Positions 57,052 to 64,000 of a stretch of 64,000 nucleotides of DNA are shown here, one piece after another (the stretch's first letter is position 1; each line of letters begins with the position of its first letter). The notes under the pieces are model-generated. The model was given only the letters and a program-made list of their open reading frames with translations. It made no database searches and was not told where the DNA came from. The position numbers and the translations under genes were made by a program. Origin of the DNA: Bradyrhizobium sediminis (lineage in GTDB: Bacteria; Pseudomonadota; Alphaproteobacteria; Rhizobiales; Xanthobacteraceae); contig NZ_CP076135.1 in NCBI RefSeq assembly GCF_018736105.1, forward strand, positions 5,330,001 through 5,394,000, written 5' to 3'.

Positions 57052-58428
57052 ATGTCGATGCAAAGTGTGGCTTCCCCCGCGATATCCTTCAACCCGCCCA
57101 AGCGCAATTCGCTGACGCATATTCCCGGCGACGAGGGCTGGCCGATCATCGGCAAGACGCTTCACGTCCTCGCCGACCCCAAGGGCCAGGTCGAGCGGGC
57201 GGCGGCGCAATACGGGCTGGTCTATCGCAGCCATTTGTTCGGCGAGACCAGCCTCACCTTGCTCGGACCGGAAGCCAACGAGCTGGTGCTGTTCGATCAG
57301 GCCAAGCTGTTCTCCTCGACCCACGGCTGGGGCCGGATTCTCGGACTGTTGTTTCCGCGCGGGCTGATGCTGCTGGATTTCGACGAGCATCGCCTGCACC
57401 GGCGCGCGCTGTCGGTCGCCTTCAAGGCCGGGCCGATGAAATCCTATCTTGGTGAACTCGACACCGGCATCGCGGCGCGGGTCGCGCAATGGAAGGCGAA
57501 ACCGGGGCCGATGCCGTTTTATCCCGCGATGAAGCAGCTCACGCTCGACCTCGCCGCCACCTCGTTTCTCGGCGCCGAAATCGGACCCGAGGTCGACGAC
57601 ATCACCCGCGCCTTCGTCGACATGGTGGCCGCTTCCGTCGCCGTGATCCGCAAGCCGCTGCCCGGCACCGCGATGGCGCGCGGCGTCAACGGCCGCAAAC
57701 GCATCGTGGCCTATTTCTCGGAACAGATTCCGATCCGCCGCGCCAAGGGCGGCGGCGAAGACCTGTTCTCGCAACTGTGCCACGCCACCCACGAGGACGG
57801 CGCGCTGTTGTCGACGCAGGACATCATCGACCATATGAGCTTCCTGATGATGGCCGCGCACGATACGCTGACGTCGTCGCTGACCTCGTTCGTCGGCGAA
57901 CTCGCCGCCCATCCGGAGTGGCAGCAAAAGCTGCGCGACGAAGTGAACGCGCTGGGCGTCGCGGCCGACGCGCCCACCAGCTTCGACAACCTCGAGGCCA
58001 TGCCGCTGACCGAGATGGCCTTCAAGGAAGCGCTGCGGCTGAAGCCGCCGGTGCCTTCGATGCCGCGGCGCGCGGTCCGCGACTTCACATTCATGGGCTA
58101 CGCGATCCCGGCCGGCACCATGCTCGGCGTCAATCCGCTGTTCACCCACCACATGCCCGACATCTGGCCCGATCCCGACAAGTTCGATCCGCTGCGCTTT
58201 ACCGAAGAGGCGCAACGCGGCCGCCATCGCTTTGCCTGGGTGCCGTTCGGCGGCGGCGCGCATATGTGCCTCGGACTGCACTTCGCTTACATGCAGGCCA
58301 AGTGCTTTGCCCGGCATTTCCTGCAGAATCTCGAGGTCTCGTTCGAGCCGGGCTACAAGGCGGACTGGCAGATGTGGCCGATCCCGAAACCGCGCGACGG
58401 AATGCGGGTGACGCTGAAGCCGGTGTGA
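57052..58428 (+). CDS. Cytochrome P450
   Basis: Soluble-looking P450 of 458 residues. The I-helix oxygen-binding segment is MMAAHDTLTSS, the K-helix ExxR is EALR, and the haem-thiolate loop FGGGAHMCLGLHF places the ligand at Cys406. The N-terminal IPGDEGWPIIGKTL resembles CYP120/CYP26/CYP51-like clans that act on terpenoids and retinoids. No ferredoxin or reductase gene is adjacent, so electrons come from elsewhere. Follows the LLM monooxygenase. Confidence 0.93.
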   Translation: MSMQSVASPAISFNPPKRNSLTHIPGDEGWPIIGKTLHVLADPKGQVERAAAQYGLVYRSHLFGETSLTLLGPEANELVLFDQAKLFSSTHGWGRILGLLFPRGLMLLDFDEHRLHRRALSVAFKAGPMKSYLGELDTGIAARVAQWKAKPGPMPFYPAMKQLTLDLAATSFLGAEIGPEVDDITRAFVDMVAASVAVIRKPLPGTAMARGVNGRKRIVAYFSEQIPIRRAKGGGEDLFSQLCHATHEDGALLSTQDIIDHMSFLMMAAHDTLTSSLTSFVGELAAHPEWQQKLRDEVNALGVAADAPTSFDNLEAMPLTEMAFKEALRLKPPVPSMPRRAVRDFTFMGYAIPAGTMLGVNPLFTHHMPDIWPDPDKFDPLRFTEEAQRGRHRFAWVPFGGGAHMCLGLHFAYMQAKCFARHFLQNLEVSFEPGYKADWQMWPIPKPRDGMRVTLKPV

Positions 58429-58444
58429 CCGCCGCGCTGGAGCG

Positions 58445-58948
58445 TCAATCGATAAACGTCGTGAGCTGCGCGCCTTCGTCGGCCACGAACACCGCTATCA
58501 GTTCGGCCGGCTCGGTGGTGCTGGCATTGGCCGAAACCAGATGCGTGGCGCCCGGCGGCTCGAAGAACGACTGGCCGACCTTGAAGGTCTCGACCGGACC
58601 GCCGGCCAGCTGCGAGCGGATTTCGCCCTTGGTGACATGAGCGGTGACCGAGCCCGCATGCCGATGCGCGCGGGTAAATCCGCCGGGGCCATAAGACACC
58701 CGCACGATGGTCACGCGCTTGCCCGGCACATTCGGCAATGCGTGCGAGGCGATCGGCTCGACGGTGTCCTGCGCCGATCCCGCCGAATTGCCGGCCATGC
58801 AAAGCGGCTCGACCAGCGCCGAGAGGACGTCCACCGTCTGCGGCAACGCCTTGGCGATCAGGAGGGCGCAGGCAAGGCCGGCAATGACGGCCAGATGAAA
58901 CGGCCGGGCGTCGGTTCGCCCGAACGACTTGTCGAATGTTGCGGACAT
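58445..58948 (-). CDS. Cupin-domain protein with N-terminal membrane anchor
   Basis: The 167-residue product has one hydrophobic helix at about 19-33 (LAVIAGLACALLIAKAL) and a single cupin barrel: GGFTRAHRHAGSVTAHVTKGEI is motif 1 with its His pair and GQSFFEPPGATHLVSAN motif 2. The metal ligands look intact. Catalytic function is unknown. It is convergent with the P450, 16 bp apart. Confidence 0.82.
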   Translation of the reverse strand: MSATFDKSFGRTDARPFHLAVIAGLACALLIAKALPQTVDVLSALVEPLCMAGNSAGSAQDTVEPIASHALPNVPGKRVTIVRVSYGPGGFTRAHRHAGSVTAHVTKGEIRSQLAGGPVETFKVGQSFFEPPGATHLVSANASTTEPAELIAVFVADEGAQLTTFID

Positions 58949-58974
58949 TGATGGCTCTCCCGATTGACTCTCCT

Positions 58975-59014
58975 GTCATTCCGGGATGGTGCGCCAGCAC
59001 CAGACCCGGAATGA
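58975..59014. repeat. Palindromic intergenic repeat, family B (copy 2)
   Basis: GTCATTCCGGG with CCCGGAATGA arms and the inner hairpin GGTGC-GCCA-GCACC. Same design as the copy at 23871, with a different inner stem; inner stems differ but pair, which shows compensatory change. Lies between the cupin and SDR genes. Confidence 0.75.
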
Positions 59015-59025
59015 ACGAATTCTAC

Positions 59026-59868
59026 CTACCCCGCGCCCTGATCGAACGCCTTGCGCAGCGCGACATAGCCTTGCTGCTGCGCCGTCCAGTTGCGGCCGCC
59101 GGTGATGGCGCCGTCGACCACCAGATCGTGCCCGTTGATGAAGCTGGATTCGTCGCTGGCCAGAAACACCGCGGCGTAGGCGATGTCTTCCGGCAGGCCG
59201 GCGCGCGGAATCGGCTGCGCGGCCTTGTAGACCTCGCGCATCACGGCCGGCGTCTTCTCGGCGGCTTCCACCGGCAGCCCGAGCGCCTTGCCGAAAATGC
59301 CGGTGGCGATCGCTCCCGGCGAGATCGAGTTGACGCGGATGCCGGATTCGCCGAGCTCCATCGCCACGCATTTGGTGAGGTGAATGACGGCGGCCTTGGC
59401 CGCGCCATAGACCACCGACGAGGAGAAGCCGGCCAGCCTGCCGGCGATGCTGCCATTGTTGATGATGCTGCCGGAGCCCTGGCGGCGCATGTGGGGGGCG
59501 GCGTGCTTCATGCCGAGCATCACGCTGCGCACCAGCGTCGCCATCGCGGCGTCGAAGCGGTCGACCTCGAGGCCTTCGATGCCGCCGGTCTGGGCCGGGC
59601 CGCCTGCATTGTTGAACAGGCAATCGATCCGGCCGAACTTGTCGACCGCCTGCTCGATCAGCGCGCGCATCTGCGCCTCGACCGTGACGTCGGTCTGGCG
59701 GAAGACGCAGTTGACGCCGAGCCTCCTGGCCAGCGCTTCGCCTTCCGGCACGCGGCGTCCGGCAATGACGATTCTGGCGCCTTCGGCGACGAAAATCTCC
59801 GCGGTGCTCAGTCCGATGCCGCTCGTCGCCCCGGTGATCACCGCGACCTTGCCGTCCAGCCGTCCCAT
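59026..59868 (-). CDS. SDR-family oxidoreductase
   Basis: Classical short-chain dehydrogenase of 280 residues: cofactor motif GATSGIG (13-19), NNAG strand motif, catalytic serine in NNGSIAGR and YGAAK with Tyr and Lys. VNSISPGAIATGIFGKALG follows. The residue after strand 2 (AGRRVPEGE, with Arg) hints at NADP. The substrate is unknown; it is separated from the cupin by a repeat and may be monocistronic. Confidence 0.9.
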   Translation of the reverse strand: MGRLDGKVAVITGATSGIGLSTAEIFVAEGARIVIAGRRVPEGEALARRLGVNCVFRQTDVTVEAQMRALIEQAVDKFGRIDCLFNNAGGPAQTGGIEGLEVDRFDAAMATLVRSVMLGMKHAAPHMRRQGSGSIINNGSIAGRLAGFSSSVVYGAAKAAVIHLTKCVAMELGESGIRVNSISPGAIATGIFGKALGLPVEAAEKTPAVMREVYKAAQPIPRAGLPEDIAYAAVFLASDESSFINGHDLVVDGAITGGRNWTAQQQGYVALRKAFDQGAG

Positions 59869-60056
59869 GTCGTTCTCCCATTCCCTGTGATTTTGATTTC
59901 AAATATATCTCCGGCCTCCCGGAACTACGCAAGCCACGGTTTGTTGCGAAACAGTTTCCTCGAGCCGAGTGCGGCCGGCGCGTTTCCGGCCGCTGATCGC
60001 GGATTTTCCGCCATGCTCGGCCTTATTTTGGATTCGCTCATCGGTTGATATGGCTT

Positions 60057-61019
60057 ATGGGGAAGTTGATCGACGAGTTTCGGCTGGTCTGGCAAGGAAT
60101 ATCCCAGCCATCGCCGCGACTTAATATCGGATTTGCAGCCTTCTGCCTCGCGCTGTCGACCGCGGCACGGTGGGGTCTTGCACTGCTTCGGCCGGACGTA
60201 TTCTTCATCCCGTATTTTCCGGCCGTGTTCTTTGCCACCGCCTTCGGCGGCTCCCGGATCGGCATTGCAACCGCGCTGGCCGGAGGGGCGCTCGGCCTGA
60301 CCGTCAACTTCAGCGACGCGAAGGCCGATACAGCCAGAGTGATACTGCTGCTGATTTATTGGATGGTGTGCGGACTGACGATCTGGGGGGTGGCGCACTA
60401 TCGATCGATCGCCTTGCGGCAACGGGACATCTCACGGCGGCTGATCCGGGAGGAGGAATACCGCAAGCTGATCGTCGACGAACTCCAGCACCGGCTGAAG
60501 AACAAGCTGTCGACCATTCACGCGGTTCTGCATCAGGTGCTGCACGATCAGCCGCAGATCTGGGCCCGCATCGATCCAAGGATACGGGCGCTGTCGCGGA
60601 CCGACGACCTGATCGCCAGGGTCGACGGCTTTGGCTGCGATATCAAGGATCTCCTGGTCTCCGAACTCGGTCCTTACGGGCATGTCCGGTTCAACCTGAA
60701 CGGAGATCCGCTGTTTCTCCCCGGCAAGCTGGCGGTGAGCCTGGCCCTGATTTTCCATGAACTCGCCACCAATGCCGGAAAATACGGCGCGTTTGCCTCT
60801 CCGCGCGGATTCTTGCAGGTGTCATGGACGGTCACCGACGATCGCCTCGGCATCACCTGGGACGAGACCGAAGGTCCTCCGGTCGGAAACGTCGGGGAAG
60901 CAGGCTTCGGCACCAAGCTGTTGAAATCGGCGCTCACGCCCTTCGACGGCAAGACCGAAATCAGCTTCCTGAAGAGCGGCGTTCACTGCACCCTGCAGTG
61001 TCGCATACCCGCGAGCTAG
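60057..61019 (+). CDS. HWE/HisKA_2-type sensor histidine kinase with DUF4118-like membrane domain
   Basis: The 320-residue kinase has four N-terminal membrane helices (residues about 22-115; FFIPYFPAVFFATAFGGSRIG is the MHYT/DUF4118-like core) followed by the kinase: phosphoacceptor His145 in VDELQHRLKNKLST, N-box FHELATNAGKYGAF and a short G-box FGTKLL. HWE kinases usually act in general stress or light responses in alphaproteobacteria. No partner regulator adjoins. The ATG at 60057 is preferred over a TTG four codons upstream. Confidence 0.88.
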   Translation: MGKLIDEFRLVWQGISQPSPRLNIGFAAFCLALSTAARWGLALLRPDVFFIPYFPAVFFATAFGGSRIGIATALAGGALGLTVNFSDAKADTARVILLLIYWMVCGLTIWGVAHYRSIALRQRDISRRLIREEEYRKLIVDELQHRLKNKLSTIHAVLHQVLHDQPQIWARIDPRIRALSRTDDLIARVDGFGCDIKDLLVSELGPYGHVRFNLNGDPLFLPGKLAVSLALIFHELATNAGKYGAFASPRGFLQVSWTVTDDRLGITWDETEGPPVGNVGEAGFGTKLLKSALTPFDGKTEISFLKSGVHCTLQCRIPAS

Positions 61020-61379
61020 TACTCACTATTCATGATCGGTGCGTCGCTGGTTGCCCATGCTTCGAGACGCTCGCGATGCTCGCTCCTCAGCATGAGGTCG
61101 TTGTGTATCAACAAGTTGGACCTCATCCTGAGGAGGCCGCGAAGCGGCCGTCTCGAAGGATGGCTGCATTACCGATTTACGATTTCGGATACTGGCAAGC
61201 CGCCTTCGGCCCATCGAGCATGAAGATCGCCGAAGGCCCGGCATTGCAAAATCGCGTTAGAGCTCTGTTAATGACGATGAAGGTGAGGCTAATTCAAAGC
61301 GCAAACTTTGTGCGATTGACGCCCTCTTTTTCGGTTCCATTTAACCAAAACTACAAGAGACTCCGCCAAAGTCGGCTGC
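61020..61379. other. Spacer with family A repeat and an extra hairpin
   Basis: About 360 bp. Besides the repeat at 61056-61163 there is a 9-bp perfect stem GCCTTCGGC / GCCGAAGGC (61202-61237, 18-nt loop). The stretch 61240-61370 is less GC-rich and probably holds the promoter of the PAS-GGDEF-EAL gene. No small gene was recognised. Confidence 0.5.
61056..61163. repeat. Palindromic intergenic repeat, family A (copy 4)
   Basis: Paired hairpins: CATGCTTCGAGACGC to GCTCCTCAGCATGAGG, then CCTCATCCTGAGGAGGCCGC to GCGGCCGTCTCGAAGGATGG. In the first hairpin both arms carry GCATG/CATGC where other copies have GGATG/CATCC, a compensatory change. Confidence 0.8.
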
Positions 61380-63164
61380 ATGCCAAGCCGCACCCACCAC
61401 AACCTGCAGAGCGCCACACCGGAACGCGGTAACGAACTTGCTGCAGATGCCGAGCTGAGCATTCTGAGGGACGTCTTCCGAATGCTCCCGACCGGCGTGA
61501 CGGTTCAGGACGAGCACGGCCACTTCCTGCTGGTGAATGACGCCGCCGCGGCCCAGCTCAGGATGGCCGGCGCCGAACCGGCGGCGCCGGCTTCGAGGGA
61601 ACTGGACCACCGTCGCAAAACCGGCATCGAAGTGCTGCGCACCGGCCGCCCCGCGGTTGCGGAAGAATGCGTCGCCACCGGCCATGCCAAAGAGGTCTAT
61701 CTCACCAGCCATCGGCCGGTTCGCATCGCCGACCGCAACCTGCTGCTGTCGAGCTCCGCCGACATCAGCGAGCAGAAGGCCGTCGAGGATCACCTGTTCC
61801 GGTCGGCCTATTATGACGAACTGACCGACCTGCCGACGCGGCGCGTGATCGAGCATCGCGCCAACGCGCTGCTGAAGCGCGACGAGCCGCACGGCCGCTT
61901 CGCGCTGGCGTTCCTCGACATCGACAATTTCAAGCACATCAACGACTATTACGGCCACGCGATCGGCGATGCGCTTCTGGCCGAGGTCGCCAGGCGGCTT
62001 GGGATGGACTTGCGCGAATCCGACATGCTGTCGCGGATCAGCGGCGATGAATTCCTGTTGCTGCTCAATCCGATCCAGAGCGAACACGAAGTGTCGGAGC
62101 ACATTCGCTTCCTGCTGGAGCGCCTGAAGGCGCCGTTCTTCATCGACGGCTCGGAAATTTTCGCATCGACCTCGATCGGGGTCAGCCTCTATCCCGAGCA
62201 CGGCCGCAGTTACGATTTGCTGCGCCAGAACGCCGACATCGCGATGTATCGCGTCAAGAACGAGGGCAAGGGCTCCGCCGCCTTCTTCGACGCCGGCATG
62301 GAGCGCGAGGCGCAGGCGCGCATGAAAGTCGAGCAATCGCTGCGGCTGGCGATCCTGGAGAAACGCTTTTGCTGCGCCTTCCAGGCCAAGGTCGACATCC
62401 GCACCCAGGATATCGAGGGCATCGAGGCGCTGGTGCGCCTGCGCGACGATGAGGGCGTCATTCAGGCTCCCGGCACCTTCATCAATCTTGCCGTGGAACT
62501 CGGATTGATCGACGAGCTCACGCACCTGGTGCTGGCCGAGATCGTCAAATCGATCGATCTCATCAACGAGACCTTCGGCCCCGGCGCCACCATCAGCATC
62601 AATGTCGCGGCCAGGCAGGCCGGCAATCCGGAATTCATGCGACCGTTTGCGGCCGCCATCGAGGCGACCGGCTATCCCGAGCGTTTCATGATCGAGGTGA
62701 CGGAAGACGCCTTCGTCACCAAGACCCATTTCCAGGATGAAATCCTGCCGATCTTCCGGAAGATCGGGGTCGGGATATCGATCGACGACTTCGGCATCGG
62801 CTATTCGTCGCTGTCGGCGCTGGCCGACATTACCGCCGACGAGATCAAGATCGACCGCTCCTTCATCACCGACATCCACAAACGCCCGCGCAGCCAGGGC
62901 ATCTTGCGGGCGATCGAGTCGCTGAGCGAGGCGCTGGGCATGACCGTGATAGCCGAGGGCATCGAGACCTTCGAGGAACTCGCCTATCTGCAGGCCGCCA
63001 CCAAGATCCGCTATGCCCAGGGCTATTACTTCTCCCGGCCGATCTTTCTGGAGGAGCTCAAGCCGGCGATTCCGCTCGCCGGCGCGGCGCGCGCCAGCCT
63101 GGCGAGCCGTCCACCGCAGGAAAACCGCTCGGTCTATGCGCGCGGCGAGCGCTATCGCCGCTGA
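61380..63164 (+). CDS. PAS-GGDEF-EAL cyclic-di-GMP protein
   Basis: The 594-residue product has an N-terminal PAS domain (MLPTGVTVQDEHGHFLLVNDAA), a GGDEF domain with SGDEF at 221-225 and an EAL domain with EALVR at 349. EAL catalytic blocks look intact (NVAARQ, IEVTEDAF, DDFGIGYSSL, KIDRSFI, AEGIET, QGYYFSRP), so phosphodiesterase activity is likely; SGDEF variants can still make c-di-GMP or bind GTP. It has no membrane helices. Divided from the HWE kinase by 360 bp. Confidence 0.93.
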   Translation: MPSRTHHNLQSATPERGNELAADAELSILRDVFRMLPTGVTVQDEHGHFLLVNDAAAAQLRMAGAEPAAPASRELDHRRKTGIEVLRTGRPAVAEECVATGHAKEVYLTSHRPVRIADRNLLLSSSADISEQKAVEDHLFRSAYYDELTDLPTRRVIEHRANALLKRDEPHGRFALAFLDIDNFKHINDYYGHAIGDALLAEVARRLGMDLRESDMLSRISGDEFLLLLNPIQSEHEVSEHIRFLLERLKAPFFIDGSEIFASTSIGVSLYPEHGRSYDLLRQNADIAMYRVKNEGKGSAAFFDAGMEREAQARMKVEQSLRLAILEKRFCCAFQAKVDIRTQDIEGIEALVRLRDDEGVIQAPGTFINLAVELGLIDELTHLVLAEIVKSIDLINETFGPGATISINVAARQAGNPEFMRPFAAAIEATGYPERFMIEVTEDAFVTKTHFQDEILPIFRKIGVGISIDDFGIGYSSLSALADITADEIKIDRSFITDIHKRPRSQGILRAIESLSEALGMTVIAEGIETFEELAYLQAATKIRYAQGYYFSRPIFLEELKPAIPLAGAARASLASRPPQENRSVYARGERYRR

Positions 63165-63279
63165 TGACGATTGCGGAATCGCGGTTGGCGCCGTTTACCG
63201 CCCAGTCGGCGAAATGAACGAGCGCCGGCGCCCGGGGAACACCTTCACAGTTGCATCCGGCGAGGCGGCTTTTCGAGTC

Positions 63280-63300
63280 AGATTCCGCTATGCGGAATCT
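63280..63300. promoter_or_regulatory. IclR-like palindrome upstream of the sigma-54 activator
   Basis: AGATTCCGC-TAT-GCGGAATCT: two perfect 9-bp arms with a 3-nt centre, 135 bp before the ATG at 63436. ATTCCGC/GCGGAAT half-sites resemble operators of IclR-type regulators of aromatic and acid catabolism. No IclR gene is in the window, so the assignment is inferred. Confidence 0.5.
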
Positions 63301-63435
63301 CGGGTCATTTGCTAGATATATCAAGCGAATGAACCTCGCAGTGGCCCAAAAATGAGATAAATCGGACGCAGCGGAGTTCGCCTGGCCAACCGTCGCTATC
63401 TCCATCCGGCATCCATCGAGGACTTTTCTCGCGCC

Positions 63436-64000
63436 ATGTCCGATCGCCAATCCATCGTCAGCGACCCCGAAATCATTCGCGCGCGCGCCATGGAAACGCT
63501 GTTCGAGCGGCTCGAGAGTCTTTGCGAAGGCGCCATTGCGATCGATCGCGCCGGGCGCGTCGTCTACGTCAACGAGAAGTATCTTGCCTCGCTCGGCCTC
63601 GATCACGCATCGGAAGCCATCGGCCGCCCGATCGAGGAAGTCATCCCCAACAGCCTGATGCGCCGGGTGGCGGAGACCGGCGAGCCGATCCTGCTGGACA
63701 TCATGGAGCTCGGCGGCGAGCAGCTCGTGGTCACGCGCATGCCGATCGAGGATGAGAACAGGAATGTCATCGGCGCGATCGGTTTTGTGCTTTACGATCG
63801 TCTCGACGGCCTCAAGCCGCTGATTGCGCGGATGGCTCAGCTCGAAAGCGACCTGCGCGTGGCGAAACGGCAATTGTCGCAGCCGCGCACCGCGCGGTTC
63901 ACCATCGACGACTACGTCGGCGCGACCGAAGGCATCGCGCGGGCCAAGGAACTCGCCGGGCGGGCAGCGCGGCAAAGCGTGACGGTGCTGCTGACCGGCG
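63436..64000 (+). CDS. Sigma-54-dependent PAS-AAA+ transcriptional activator (3' end outside window)
   Basis: The first 188 residues are visible. They form a PAS sensor (LCEGAIAIDRAGRVVYVNEKYLASLG; EEVIPNSLMRRVAETGEP; GAIGFVLYDRLDGLKP), a short coiled-coil linker (MAQLESDLRVAKRQL) and the start of the AAA+ domain (FTIDDYVGATEGIARAKELAGRAARQ, then VTVLLTG, the strand leading into Walker A at the window edge). This is the architecture of PAS-type NtrC-family activators. Possible targets lie beyond the window. Confidence 0.85.
   Translation, partial: MSDRQSIVSDPEIIRARAMETLFERLESLCEGAIAIDRAGRVVYVNEKYLASLGLDHASEAIGRPIEEVIPNSLMRRVAETGEPILLDIMELGGEQLVVTRMPIEDENRNVIGAIGFVLYDRLDGLKPLIARMAQLESDLRVAKRQLSQPRTARFTIDDYVGATEGIARAKELAGRAARQSVTVLLTG

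Overview
The window is high-GC, gene-dense alphaproteobacterial chromosome, most like Bradyrhizobium or Rhodopseudomonas (Nitrobacteraceae). The evidence is the gene content: RegB/RegA, GlnD, MmcB, an HWE-family kinase, Omp25/31-like barrels, an intracellular PHA depolymerase and several tiny rhizobial-type hypothetical proteins. Short palindromic repeats of the kind scattered through these genomes also occur between genes. I see no rRNA, tRNA, CRISPR array, transposase or integrase. The identification rests on recognition of protein families, not on a database search.

Region 1 (1-5.0 kb): the end of a DHA2-type efflux pump, a PlsB-like acyltransferase with an alpha/beta hydrolase, and a MarR regulator divergent from a secreted MetX-fold hydrolase. 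Region 2 (5.0-10.6 kb): 4-hydroxybenzoate entry. PobA and a first protocatechuate 4,5-dioxygenase (LigA1B1) lie divergent from an AraC regulator; a DUF1993 protein and a BenE benzoate carrier follow. Region 3 (10.6-12.7 kb): small orphan proteins and a PAS-LuxR regulator.

Region 4 (12.7-25.2 kb) is the main feature: a run of minus-strand genes for aromatic catabolism. In transcription order they are 3-oxoadipyl-CoA thiolase, an intradiol (hydroxyquinol-type) dioxygenase, an orphan tripartite-tricarboxylate binding protein, a LysR regulator, a Tat-exported lactonase-like amidohydrolase, and then the complete protocatechuate 4,5-cleavage route ligU-ligJ-ligK-(DUF1932 dehydrogenase)-ligI-ligA2-ligB2-ligC. 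Together PobA, LigAB, LigC, LigI, LigU, LigJ and LigK would convert 4-hydroxybenzoate to pyruvate and oxaloacetate. Unexplained members are the second LigAB pair, the DUF1932 dehydrogenase fused into the operon by a 4-bp overlap, and the exported LigI paralogue.

Region 5 (25.3-44.5 kb) is mostly housekeeping: MutS, OsmC, GlnD, Ogt, an orphan Liv-type binding protein, PBP1A, a SprT/YgjP-like metalloprotease, PhaZ, a two-gene ABC exporter and the RegB/RegA redox two-component system. Region 6 (44.5-54.6 kb): an intrinsically repetitive hypothetical protein, MmcB, a VWA protein, a stand-alone LpxD, an MBL hydrolase, a PHB-depolymerase-type esterase, an FGE-like secreted protein and an unusual 752-residue protein made of three consecutive outer-membrane beta-barrel domains. 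Region 7 (54.7-64 kb): an Lrp regulator, a luciferase-family monooxygenase, a cytochrome P450, a cupin, an SDR, an HWE kinase, a PAS-GGDEF-EAL protein and the start of a sigma-54-dependent activator.

Several operator-like dyads were found by eye: a MarR palindrome on a start codon, a FixK/FNR-like box before ligA1, a T-N11-A LysR dyad before ligU, and an IclR-like palindrome before the sigma-54 activator. At least five families of short palindromic repeats punctuate the intergenic spaces.
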